Source: Rhizobium favelukesii (GTDB taxonomy: Bacteria > Pseudomonadota > Alphaproteobacteria > Rhizobiales > Rhizobiaceae). Taken from it: a stretch of DNA of 64,000 bases. The first letter of the stretch is position 1; every line of letters starts with the position of its first letter. Location: positions 3,501,001 to 3,565,000 of the forward strand of contig NZ_HG916852.1 of NCBI RefSeq assembly GCF_000577275.2, written 5' to 3'. The notes beneath the pieces were generated by a model, which ran no database searches, was not told where the DNA came from, and saw only the letters and a list, made by a program, of their open reading frames with translations. Position numbers and translations under genes: made by a program. This document shows, piece by piece, positions 21,143-30,133 of this stretch.

Positions 21143-22024
21143 TTACTCGGCAGCCAGGGCAGAATCTGTCGCGAACTGCGCCACATAGACCGCCAACTGG
21201 CGCATGAAGGCGGTGATCGCTCCGACAACCAAGGCGAAGTCGGCACGCTTCTCCAGCGTAATTTCGTCGACATAGATCGACCGGTTCACTTCGATTTGCA
21301 GCGCATGCAGCCCGCGTGACGGGCGGCCGTAATGCTCGGTGATGAACCCGCCGGCATAGGGCTTGTTGCGGATCGCGGTGAAGCCCATTTCCTCGAAAAT
21401 GGCGACGGCGGCGCGCGACAGCTCTGCCGAGGCACTGGTGCCGTAGCGGTCGCCGATGATGAAATCGGGCCGCGCATTGCTGCCGGCCACCCGAACATTG
21501 CCCGGCATGGAGTGGCAGTCGATCAGCACGCCGAAGCCGAACTGCACATGCGTGCGGGCAATCAGCCGCCGCAGCGCCGCATGATACGGCTTGTAGACGC
21601 TCTCGATACGATCCAGCCCCTCCTGCACCGACAGCCGCCGGGTGTAGATCTCCATGTTCTCCGCAACGATGCGCGGAATAGTGCCGAGCCCGCCCGCCAC
21701 GCGCAGCGAATTGATGTTCGCGTAAGGCGGCAGCAGACCGTCGAACATGCGCGGATCGAGCTCGTAAGGCTCGCGGTTCACATCCAGATAGGCGCGCGGA
21801 AAGTTTGCAAGCAGGAGCGGCGCCCCAAGCGCGCTCGCATCGGCGAACAGCTCATCGACATAGTGGTCTTCGGAGCGACGTATGGAAACGCCTTCGAGAC
21901 GCGACTGGGCGATGAACTCAGGAGGATAGATGCGCCCACTGTGCGGCGAGTTGTAGACGAATGGAATGGTGTGCGACAAAGGCTCCCGGACCTCGAAAAG
22001 TGCGTATTCGGGGATTTCGTGCAC
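21143..22024 (-). CDS. N-formylglutamate amidohydrolase family protein
   Basis: A 293-residue enzyme of the N-formylglutamate amidohydrolase family, which hydrolyses N-formyl-L-glutamate to formate and glutamate, the last step of one histidine degradation route. The signature FVYNSPHSGRIYP, the SEDHYVDELF block and the LIDCHSMPG motif supply the conserved His, Asp and Glu positions. The frame is open to an ATG at 22069. However, a GTG at 22024 follows AGAGGGA with good spacing and gives the usual N-terminus, so I use it. No other hut genes are nearby, so another N-acyl amino acid could be the real substrate. It is divergent from cpdR. Confidence 0.8.
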   Translation of the reverse strand: MHEIPEYALFEVREPLSHTIPFVYNSPHSGRIYPPEFIAQSRLEGVSIRRSEDHYVDELFADASALGAPLLLANFPRAYLDVNREPYELDPRMFDGLLPPYANINSLRVAGGLGTIPRIVAENMEIYTRRLSVQEGLDRIESVYKPYHAALRRLIARTHVQFGFGVLIDCHSMPGNVRVAGSNARPDFIIGDRYGTSASAELSRAAVAIFEEMGFTAIRNKPYAGGFITEHYGRPSRGLHALQIEVNRSIYVDEITLEKRADFALVVGAITAFMRQLAVYVAQFATDSALAAE

Positions 22025-22211
22025 CCTTGTTCCCTCTTTACCATGCCAGGAGGCTACTGCTTCGCCCATGTTGCCAGTTGCCGCACGGCAAGTCCATACT
22101 ATCTCATGGGGATGACGGCCCGGACGGCCTCTTCACCGGTTGTTTACTGGGCGAACTCTAGTGTAAATGGCTGGAGCCCCACGCATAAATTACTGATCAG
22201 CGGTCTGGATA

Positions 22212-22574
22212 ATGACTCAGAAGATACTTCTTGCAGAAGACGACAACGACATGCGCCGCTTCCTTGTGAAGGCGCTTGAAAAGGCAGGCTACAAAGTCCT
22301 CTCTTACGACAACGGCGCCAGCGCCTATGACAGGCTTCGCGAAGAACCCTTCTCGCTGCTCCTGACCGATATTGTCATGCCCGAAATGGATGGCATCGAA
22401 CTGGCGCGCCGCGCGACCGAACTCGATCCGGACCTCAAAGTGATGTTCATCACCGGATTCGCGGCGGTCGCGCTGAACCCCGATTCGAAGGCACCGAAGG
22501 ACGCCAAGGTTCTTTCCAAGCCTTTCCACCTGCGCGACCTCGTCGAGGAAGTGAACAAAATGCTTGCCGCATAA
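22212..22574 (+). CDS. cpdR: single-domain response regulator CpdR
   Basis: A 120-residue receiver-only regulator closely resembling CpdR of Caulobacter and CpdR1 of Sinorhizobium. Acidic residues D10/D11, the phosphoacceptor D53 (TDIVMPEMDG), T81 and K103 (SKPF) are all present. In its unphosphorylated form CpdR primes the ClpXP protease to degrade cell-cycle substrates. The CckA-ChpT relay phosphorylates it and turns this off. The protein ends in LAA, the kind of hydrophobic tail ClpXP recognises, which fits its own known turnover. In rhizobia this factor is also needed for symbiotic cell differentiation (known for S. meliloti, inferred here). Confidence 0.92.
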   Translation: MTQKILLAEDDNDMRRFLVKALEKAGYKVLSYDNGASAYDRLREEPFSLLLTDIVMPEMDGIELARRATELDPDLKVMFITGFAAVALNPDSKAPKDAKVLSKPFHLRDLVEEVNKMLAA

Positions 22575-22614
22575 GGCTTCCGGCAGCGCATGTCACAAAA
22601 CCGAAAAAAGCCTA

Positions 22615-22643
22615 TTGACGGCAAAAAAGGTTTGTGGTCTATG
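22615..22643 (+). promoter_or_regulatory. promoter of tRNA-Val
   Basis: TTGACG and TCTATG are separated by exactly 17 bases, ending about 15 bases before the tRNA. This is a good housekeeping promoter in position and sequence. Confidence 0.7.
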
Positions 22644-22657
22644 CGCCGCCATCGGAT

Positions 22658-22732
<75 letters not shown>

Positions 22733-22743
22733 TTCGAATTCAA

Positions 22744-22773
22744 GGGCTTAGCGGAAAACCGCTAAGCCCTTTT
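22744..22773 (+). terminator. terminator of tRNA-Val
   Basis: An eleven-base-pair perfect stem (GGGCTTAGCGG / CCGCTAAGCCC) with an AAAA loop, followed by TTTT. Confidence 0.9.
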
Positions 22774-23118
22774 CCGTTTCGGGATGCTGGATGAAGCACC
22801 GCTTGCGCGCAGTTCCACGAGCGCCGCTGCCACGGCAAGAAACGGGTGGGCGGCTTTCGGTCTTTGCGCATTTAATGCTCCGACCCCAAGAGCATCGCAG
22901 GCACGCCATGTCGCCATTTCTAGCGCTGCACGCTGTTGTCGCTTAACGCGGCGAAGGTCTTCTGCCGGAGCTGCCGGCAATTCTGCGCCATCACGAAGAA
23001 AATCGGGTGGAAAAGACGCCGCGGGTAGCAAACTCTGACGGCCGGGCCTTCCGACATCATTCGCGGCCTCTCGTTGAGGCGTCGCCTCGATATCAGCTGG
23101 GAGAGGCGCGCCTCCCAT
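22762..23118 (-). CDS. hypothetical protein, possibly coupled to the upstream cysteine-rich protein gene
   Basis: An open frame of 118 residues that starts seven bases after the stop of the exported cysteine-rich protein gene. The product is Ala/Arg-rich and soluble, with helical-looking segments (EDLRRVKRQQRAALEMATW, then AAHPFLAVAAALVELRA). Codon choice is looser than in neighbouring housekeeping genes, with more A and T at third positions. No ribosome site is obvious, and the last codons overlap the tRNA terminator. I recognise no family. It may be a genuine accessory gene or a chance frame. Confidence 0.35.
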   Translation of the reverse strand: MGGAPLPADIEATPQREAANDVGRPGRQSLLPAASFPPDFLRDGAELPAAPAEDLRRVKRQQRAALEMATWRACDALGVGALNAQRPKAAHPFLAVAAALVELRASGASSSIPKRKRA

Positions 23119-23125
23119 TGAGACG

Positions 23126-23446
23126 CTACGGATTATTGTAAAAGGATCCGCTGTCGTAAACGCAGGCGTAGTCGAGCACGCACTGCTTGCCCCTCGCATC
23201 TCGGACATTGGCGGTGGAGCGCCCATTGCCCAACCCACACTTGGCGGGTGGATAGCGAAAGCTGCTGCCGCCGAAGCCGGAGCGGACGAACACCTTCTTG
23301 TTTTGGCGGATAATCTGCGAGATTTGGCTGCAGGTGTGAGCGCGAGCATCGACGTTCAGTGCCCCAGCAGAAAAAGCTGTCGATGGCGCCACGAGCGTGG
23401 CGGCCAGGATCGCAGCATTGAAGGCAGCACCAGATGCAGCGCCCAT
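23126..23446 (-). CDS. small exported cysteine-containing protein
   Basis: A 106-residue protein with a signal peptide (residues 1-24, ending around AFSAG). The mature part has four cysteines (HTCSQ, AKCGLG, KQCVLDYACVYD), so two disulfides are possible in the periplasm. It resembles short secreted hypothetical proteins of rhizobia that end with a tyrosine-asparagine-rich segment; no function is known. The start was chosen at the ATG preceded by GGGGGAGGGCGAA, and an ATG eight codons upstream is less well placed. It heads a possible two-gene unit on the minus strand. Confidence 0.6.
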   Translation of the reverse strand: MGAASGAAFNAAILAATLVAPSTAFSAGALNVDARAHTCSQISQIIRQNKKVFVRSGFGGSSFRYPPAKCGLGNGRSTANVRDARGKQCVLDYACVYDSGSFYNNP

Positions 23447-23648
23447 TTCGCCCTCCCCCTGGATGAGCATGGCCGGAATCCGACTATACTCGTTTTTGGC
23501 GAACCGACAAATCGGCTGCCACCGCACCCCAGGCTCCCCGCTTGCGCGATAGACAGCCAACCCGTAGACGATGCGCGCTGGTCTTGGCAGAACGCCCGCC
23601 AATCAGCGGGCGCTTCGTCCGATTTTCGTGCGCAAACAGCAGCCCATG

Positions 23649-23870
23649 CTACATGCACGCAGCCGCCGATTTCATTGCCGCCTCGGCGAGCGCCTTCGTT
23701 TTGTGCGAGCTTCCGACGGCCATAGCGGCCTTGCCGTCAGGGCGCTTCGGCACGACGCTGCATTTGTTGCTGTTCGGAGCATGTTCCACATAATAGTGGC
23801 TACTTGCGGCGAGCGCCGGAGCGACGCCGAAGGCCAGGATAGCAACACTCAGAGCGATTTTCCTGATCAT
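23649..23870 (-). CDS. small exported hypothetical protein
   Basis: A 73-residue protein with a clear signal peptide (residues 1-21, cleavage after ALA). The mature part of about 52 residues is polar and contains two cysteines. The start is strongly supported by GGAGG seven bases before the ATG. The C-terminal pattern KALAEAAMKSAAACM suggests a short helix. It looks like a member of a rhizobial family of tiny periplasmic proteins of unknown role. Confidence 0.7.
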   Translation of the reverse strand: MIRKIALSVAILAFGVAPALAASSHYYVEHAPNSNKCSVVPKRPDGKAAMAVGSSHKTKALAEAAMKSAAACM

Positions 23871-24118
23871 CGCATTTCCTCCATCTTAGCTTAACCGGCA
23901 GTCTCGCTGCCAGGCCAAGAGGTAGCTATCGCGCCCGATGGGTTTCGACCAAGCGTCATTTCACCGCACGTCCCCGTCTGCTCGGCCCGAATGACCGCAC
24001 GGCAAACGCGGTCGATTGCCAAGATTGAAAGTCGAGCCTATCGACCAATTTCGAACACAGAAGAATGGCAAGTCGCTGCCCATACAACAGCACTGCCGAG
24101 ATACGACGAGGTAAAGAC

Positions 24119-24598
24119 ATGAAACTGGCAACTTTGGCCGCTGCTTCACTGCTCGCCGCAACACTGACGACAGCAGCCGACGCAGCCCCGCAAAACTTCC
24201 CCGGCGCCCCCGGAGCGCTAACGCTTTCCGGCAAATGCGCCAAGCTCGTCGTTGGCAAGGTCGACGCGACGAAGGGTTGCGAAGGCGAACTCGCAAGCGT
24301 GACGCTTGTGAATGGCCAGGTCACCTTCATCTTCACCTCAGGCGGCAAGATGCTGGGCTTTCAAGGCGATGGCACGGCCATCAAGCCCGCCTCCAACGGC
24401 AATGCTCGCATGCCACTCAACCTAGTCGTGACGGGCGTCGGCCAGAAGATGACCGGTCAAGTGAAAGTTGCCGGCACCTGCACGATGGGCAACCCGTATG
24501 GCGGCAAGCCGGTTGCCATCGAATGCACCGCCGAAAGCAAGGACACGGCGTTTGCGGGCAGCTTCCGCACCAATGGCAAGGCGCCGAAGCAGAAGTAG
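24119..24598 (+). CDS. exported hypothetical protein
   Basis: A 159-residue protein with a signal peptide ending after ADA (about residue 22). The mature domain is rich in short beta-strand patterns with four cysteines spread along it (GKCAKL, KGCEGE, GTCTMG, IECTAE), consistent with a small disulfide-stabilised beta fold in the periplasm. The ATG follows GAGG by seven bases, and the in-frame upstream extension lacks a ribosome site. I do not recognise the family. It lies convergent with the nuclease-fold protein gene, inside a cluster of small exported proteins next to tRNA-Val. Confidence 0.65.
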   Translation: MKLATLAAASLLAATLTTAADAAPQNFPGAPGALTLSGKCAKLVVGKVDATKGCEGELASVTLVNGQVTFIFTSGGKMLGFQGDGTAIKPASNGNARMPLNLVVTGVGQKMTGQVKVAGTCTMGNPYGGKPVAIECTAESKDTAFAGSFRTNGKAPKQK

Positions 24599-24626
24599 CC
24601 CACCGTTTTGCAGGTACAGGCCAGGC

Positions 24627-25325
24627 TCAGGCACACCAGGCGCCATTCGCGCCGGGTTTGCGTGCCAAGCCCTCGTTGATCATCTGCATGCCGATCGACA
24701 GGCCATCGCGCGACACGACGTTCGGCACGCCGGCCTTGCCAGGCTGCCCGGCCGGGTTCATTGAGAAGGATCCGGAGTTCAGGATGTTCAGGAGCCGCAG
24801 CTTGGCAGCAAAGCCAAGCCGCTTCTCGTTGTCGCAACGAGCCGTCTCGATGCCGGGGCTCACGACGTCGGCAATGGCGATCTTCTCGCCCTTGTACCAG
24901 AACGTGCCTCCATCGGCGACGCAGTTGATGTGCTCTCCCTGCCCGCAATAACCGAACGCGGCCTTGCCGGTCTGCGCTTGCGCGGGTGAGATGGAGACCG
25001 GGATCGCTTTTTCGGGGACGACAGGCGCCTTGGCCGGAATCGGCACGGCGGCAGGCGGTACCACGCGCGGCGGCGCGGTGATCGAGGCGGTCTGCCTCGG
25101 GCTGGAATCGCGTGCAGGTTCGCTTCGCACGACCGAGGCCGGCCGGGAAACGATGGACGCCGGCGCGTGCGCGGCCAGCATCGGCTTCACGCTCTTCCAG
25201 TTGTCGTAAATCGCAATGCCACCAACGGCGATGACGCCGATGATTGTCCAGGGAAGAGCGCTTCCACCTCCCCTTCCCTTCGATCGTGCCGATGATTTGC
25301 GGCGGCGGGTCGCAGTCTTTGCCAT
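24627..25325 (-). CDS. membrane-anchored protein with a degenerate staphylococcal-nuclease-like domain
   Basis: A 232-residue protein with a basic N-terminus (residues 1-20), one transmembrane helix at about 24-42, a Pro/Ala-rich linker to about 115, and a C-terminal SNase-like domain. The domain keeps the fold signature (GGTFWYKGEKIAIADVVSP, a long helix AAKLRLLNIL, and GMQMINEGLA). The active-site positions are changed: the arginine expected before the IAD motif is A150, the glutamate of the TPE motif is G158, the calcium aspartate is G139 or G140, and the second arginine is L209. It is probably not a nuclease. Function unknown. Confidence 0.65.
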   Translation of the reverse strand: MAKTATRRRKSSARSKGRGGGSALPWTIIGVIAVGGIAIYDNWKSVKPMLAAHAPASIVSRPASVVRSEPARDSSPRQTASITAPPRVVPPAAVPIPAKAPVVPEKAIPVSISPAQAQTGKAAFGYCGQGEHINCVADGGTFWYKGEKIAIADVVSPGIETARCDNEKRLGFAAKLRLLNILNSGSFSMNPAGQPGKAGVPNVVSRDGLSIGMQMINEGLARKPGANGAWCA

Positions 25326-25642
25326 CTATCCGATTCCCGTGAACGGACGGATTATCGCCGGGCAATCCTTTCCGAAAGGTTGGCGGCTGCTTGATTTTCG
25401 CATGGAAGACGAGGGGCGCAGCGGATGTTGCTGATATTTTCCCTGAGCTGGGATTGCGCCGTCCGGGCCAGCAGGTGGTTTTCCGGCGCAAGCGACGCTC
25501 CGCCATTGACCGGTTGCGTTCTTGGCCACGTTGCTACGACTTACGAGCAGTTCATCTTGCAGGAGGTGGAAGCGCGGTTCGAGCGATCCTGATCATCAGA
25601 GTGACGATCCATGATGCTGCGAAGCGCCTGACGAAGCGGCGA
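25326..25642. other. stretch without a recognisable gene
   Basis: About 317 bases upstream of the nuclease-fold protein gene. Open frames here have no ribosome site or family resemblance, and no terminator, repeat or RNA fold stood out. It presumably holds the promoter of the nuclease-fold gene. Confidence 0.5.
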
Positions 25643-25831
25643 CTACAATCGCCGCACCGCCGGGGACGCCATGTCCAGCCTCAAGCGCGTCGGCGGGTCC
25701 CAACGAGAGCCCAGCGAATTCGTGATCTCGATGTTTTCCAGATCGATCTGAATATCAGCGGCCGCGCGAAGCGCTTGCCATTCGATCTCGTGCTTCATGT
25801 AAATGTCGTGCGGCACCAAAGTTGCTTTCAT
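25643..25831 (-). CDS. small hypothetical protein (62 residues)
   Basis: A short soluble product with an acidic helical middle (ALRAAADIQIDLENIEITNS) and a basic tail. A weak purine-rich ribosome site (GGTGAGAAAG) abuts the ATG. It lies 52 bases downstream of the 80-residue small gene on the same strand, so the two may be co-transcribed. No family is recognised. Confidence 0.4.
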   Translation of the reverse strand: MKATLVPHDIYMKHEIEWQALRAAADIQIDLENIEITNSLGSRWDPPTRLRLDMASPAVRRL

Positions 25832-25883
25832 CTTTCTCACCGGTTGTCGCGAGTAAAAACTCAGGGCTGCAAACACCGATGCA

Positions 25884-26126
25884 TCAACGGGTCGGCTTTG
25901 CGATCGTGGAATCGTGCTCCACGGCCGGTTTCGGCCCACTCTTCGAAAGATCACGGCCGGTGACGTGGGCGGGAACGTGGACGTCATCGAAAACGCCGTG
26001 CGGCAGGGTCAGATCGACCTGATGTGGTGGCAGCACTTGCGCCTTCTGCATTCGGTTGGGGCGCGCTCGCTTCATTCGGTCGGATTTTTCAGTGCGTTTG
26101 TCGGGAGTGTGGGTCGAGGGGTGCAT
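25884..26126 (-). CDS. small hypothetical hydrophilic protein (80 residues)
   Basis: The start is supported by AGGAGG placed six bases before the ATG, which is unusually good for a chance frame. The product is hydrophilic and rich in His, Pro, Lys and Asp, without a signal peptide or membrane helix, and looks largely disordered. No family is recognised. It is divergent from the DUF475 membrane protein gene and upstream of another small gene. Confidence 0.5.
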   Translation of the reverse strand: MHPSTHTPDKRTEKSDRMKRARPNRMQKAQVLPPHQVDLTLPHGVFDDVHVPAHVTGRDLSKSGPKPAVEHDSTIAKPTR

Positions 26127-26487
26127 CGTCGGCCTCCTTTTTATTGCGCATAACACTGGTGAACTAGGGGCTAACGACGGCGAGGCCGGATGGTTCCAAA
26201 GAAAAGACAAAGCGTATCGCGCCGATCTTGACTGGCGCGGGAAGTTCACTACCTTCGCCTTATCCCGCGGCCTCGGACATCGGCCGACGGGTGAACCTGG
26301 TGCCGGGCCCCTCTGGCGAGAGTTATTACGGCGCTCTCGTGATGTCGGTACCGCCTGCAGCTTAAGCCGGCGGATTTTCATTGATGAAAAAGCTCACCAT
26401 GCCTCACGCGCATGCCCTTTGTGGTATGTCGCGTTTTTCACGCACATATTCCCTGTTCGACAAGGCTCGTGGCTGCGAGGTGCGGCC
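26127..26487. other. long gene-free region, possible structured leader of the DUF475 gene
   Basis: CTTGAC followed at 16-17 bases by CTACCT (about 26228-26255) could be the promoter, giving a leader of roughly 220 nucleotides. Within it CGAGAG/CTCTCG forms a hairpin, and GACATC near 26278 can pair with GATGTC near 26342 to close a larger structure. I compared it with the yybP-ykoY manganese riboswitch known upstream of TerC-type genes and did not find that motif. Confidence 0.35.
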
Positions 26488-27579
26488 ATGACCAACAATT
26501 CCTCGCAGAAATCGACGCTCGGCTATTTCCGCTGGGCCTTCATCGTCACCTTCCTCGGCCTCATCTTGGGCGCAGCCCTTGGCTGGCAGACCACCGGCAC
26601 CATCGGCGGCATGGCGACCGTCTTCTTCGTCTGCACGGTGCTCGCCGTGCTGGAGATCTCGCTCTCCTTCGACAACGCCATCGTCAATGCCAACAAGCTG
26701 AAGGAGATGACGCCGGCCTGGCAGCATCGCTTCCTCACCTGGGGTATCGTCATCGCCGTCTTCGGCATGCGGATCGTTTTCCCGCTCGCGATCGTCGCGA
26801 TCGCCGCCAACATCGGCCCCTGGGAAGCCTTGGTGCTCGCAGCGCGCGAGCCGGCCGAGTATGCGCGCATCATGAACGACGCGCACCTGCCGATCGCCGC
26901 CTTCGGTGGCACCTTCCTGATGATGGTCGGCCTCAACTACTTCTTCAACCATGAGAAAGACGTCCACTGGATCGCCGGGCTTGAAAAGCTCATGGCCCGT
27001 TCCGCCACGATCAAAGGCATCGAGATCGCCTTCGTTCTGGCGCTGGTCCTGATCTTCTCGTCCTTCCTTGGCGAGGAAGAAGCCAGCACCTTCGTCCATT
27101 GCGCCATCTACGGCCTGCTGACCTTTCTCGCGGTCGAGGTCATCGGCGGCCTGCTCGATGCCTCGCAGCAGACGATGAGCGCCGCCGCCAAAGGCGGTCT
27201 CGGCGCCTTCATCTATCTCGAAGTGCTGGATGCCAGCTTCTCCTTCGACGGCGTCATCGGCGCCTTCGCGCTGACGCAGAACCTCTTCGTCATCGCCATC
27301 GGCCTCGGCATCGGCGCCATGTACGTGCGGTCAATGACGATCATGCTTGTCGAAAAGGGAACGCTTGCCGAATACCGCTATCTCGAGCACGGCGCCTTCT
27401 ACGCGATCCTGATCCTCTCCGTGATCATGTACGTGCAGACCATGTTCCATATCCCCGAGGTCATCACCGGCCTTGGCGGCGCGGCCCTGATCGGCATCTC
27501 GCTGTGGTCTTCCATCCGCTACAACAAGAAGGAGCAGGCGGCAGAGAGCGCGCAGGCGCACAAGGAACTGCACGCCTGA
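26488..27579 (+). CDS. DUF475 / TerC-superfamily integral membrane protein
   Basis: A 363-residue inner-membrane protein with about nine hydrophobic helices, matching DUF475, a branch of the TerC superfamily. The conserved acidic residues in membrane segments are visible in LEISLSFDNAIVNANKL near residue 60 and in LEVLDASFSFDGVIGAF near residue 255. Members of the superfamily are linked to metal export (manganese, calcium) and tellurite resistance; the ion here is inferred only by family. The ATG fits the first hydrophobic segment, although the frame is open upstream. The ribosome site is weak (GAGG). It ends shortly before a bidirectional terminator. Confidence 0.85.
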   Translation: MTNNSSQKSTLGYFRWAFIVTFLGLILGAALGWQTTGTIGGMATVFFVCTVLAVLEISLSFDNAIVNANKLKEMTPAWQHRFLTWGIVIAVFGMRIVFPLAIVAIAANIGPWEALVLAAREPAEYARIMNDAHLPIAAFGGTFLMMVGLNYFFNHEKDVHWIAGLEKLMARSATIKGIEIAFVLALVLIFSSFLGEEEASTFVHCAIYGLLTFLAVEVIGGLLDASQQTMSAAAKGGLGAFIYLEVLDASFSFDGVIGAFALTQNLFVIAIGLGIGAMYVRSMTIMLVEKGTLAEYRYLEHGAFYAILILSVIMYVQTMFHIPEVITGLGGAALIGISLWSSIRYNKKEQAAESAQAHKELHA

Positions 27580-27620
27580 ACCTGATGAGCCACACCCGAC
27601 GGTGCGGCTTCAGCAGGACA

Positions 27621-27656
27621 AAAATAAAGCCCGCGACCATCCGGTTGCGGGCTGTT
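27621..27656. terminator. bidirectional terminator between the DUF475 and DUF1127-like genes
   Basis: The stem AGCCCGC / GCGGGCT with an inner ACC/GGT pair is followed by GTTTCGT on the plus strand. On the minus strand it is followed by TTTATTTTTG, so it serves both convergent genes. Confidence 0.75.
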
Positions 27657-27710
27657 TCGTATCTGGCGATCGGCCGACCGCCAAATCCGCGCCGAAGGGC
27701 GCAGATGAGT

Positions 27711-27878
27711 TTAGTGGTTGATTCTGCCAAACATGCTCGGGTCGATGCCGAGCTCGCGCAGATCGCGGGCCTTCGGGCGACGGCCAGCTTCGATGGTGGC
27801 GCTCACAGCATTTGCAGCACCGATCACCGCAAAGGCGCGGCCAAGGAAACCATCGCGAATGGACTTACGGAAGGACAT
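27711..27878 (-). CDS. 55-residue DUF1127-like small protein
   Basis: A short gene beginning MSFRKSIRDGFLGRAFAVIG and ending with RRPKARDLRELGIDPSMFG. The R-DLRELGI pattern resembles the C-terminus of DUF1127 (YjiS-like) proteins, which are abundant in rhizobia. A purine-rich stretch (GAGAAAGAAA) precedes the ATG. Further upstream CTTGTG and ACATAT at 17 bases form a plausible promoter. Some DUF1127 proteins affect RNA turnover or phosphate and stress responses in alphaproteobacteria; that role is not shown here. The gene has its own terminator. Confidence 0.7.
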   Translation of the reverse strand: MSFRKSIRDGFLGRAFAVIGAANAVSATIEAGRRPKARDLRELGIDPSMFGRINH

Positions 27879-28050
27879 TTTCTTTCTCGCTTTGCTTTAT
27901 GATTGACCGCTCACATATGTGGCCGCGCGCGTCTCGCCACAAGCAACGGAAATTCAGCCCTGCTATGCAAGAACATACGGTCAGCGGCTTCGCTGGCCCG
28001 AAGAAGGAGCTGCTCCTCAAACCAGGCAGGAGCTGTCTTCCCTGTAACAC

Positions 28051-28082
28051 GAAAAGGCCGGCGGATGTTTCCATCGCCGGCC
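28051..28082 (-). terminator. terminator of the tctCBA operon
   Basis: The stem GGCCGGC / GCCGGCC is extended by GATG/CATC around a TTTC loop. On the minus strand it is followed by TTTTCGTG. It lies 31 bases past the tctA stop. Confidence 0.75.
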
Positions 28083-28112
28083 GCAAGGGAGGGGTTCGGG
28101 CAGTCTTTTTCT

Positions 28113-29630
<1,518 letters not shown>

Positions 29631-29641
29631 CGCATCCAATC

Positions 29642-30133
29642 CTAGAAGAAGATTCGTTCGAACGGCCCGGCAGGCAGGGTCAGCTGCAAAAGCTTCGCGA
29701 AGATCACCCAGACGACGAAGCTGAAGGCGATGCCCGCGGGGATCGAGATCCAGAGTTTGCGACGTCCGAAGCCGGCCGCCGTGAACGCAAAGAGAATGCC
29801 GGTTGCGATCGAAAAGCCTGCCGTTTTGAGAAGCAGCATCTGCGCGGCAAGGCCGGCGACAATCCAGATGACGGGAGCAACTTCCTGATGTTCCCGCTCC
29901 GGAAACTCGTTGCGCCAGGCTTCGAAGATCGTCCAGATGCCGAGACCGATCAGCCCGAAGGCCACGACCTTGGGTGCGGTTGCCGGGCCGATGCGGTCAT
30001 ACTGGGCGATAGCGCGCATGTGCGACGCGTCCCAGAGCATGACGGCGGCGACGGCGAAAAGACAGATGGCGATGACCAGCGCCGCCCAGTCGGGGCGACG
30101 CTTCGTTGCCAAGGGTTCGTTGCCCCTGCTCAT
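29642..30133 (-). CDS. tctB: tripartite tricarboxylate transporter, small permease subunit
   Basis: A 163-residue small membrane subunit with four hydrophobic helices and poor sequence conservation outside the [19 protein letters not shown] stretch, as is normal for TctB. It pairs with TctA in the membrane. Its start codon overlaps the stop of tctC (ATGA), so translation of the two is coupled. The length is normal. Confidence 0.88.
   Translation of the reverse strand: MSRGNEPLATKRRPDWAALVIAICLFAVAAVMLWDASHMRAIAQYDRIGPATAPKVVAFGLIGLGIWTIFEAWRNEFPEREHQEVAPVIWIVAGLAAQMLLLKTAGFSIATGILFAFTAAGFGRRKLWISIPAGIAFSFVVWVIFAKLLQLTLPAGPFERIFF

Noticed and set aside
26127..26487. yybP-ykoY manganese riboswitch or TPP-like element upstream of the DUF475 gene
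   Set aside because: I looked for the conserved yybP-ykoY core and for the TPP core. Only superficial similarity (GGGTGAACCTGG) was found, so neither is called.
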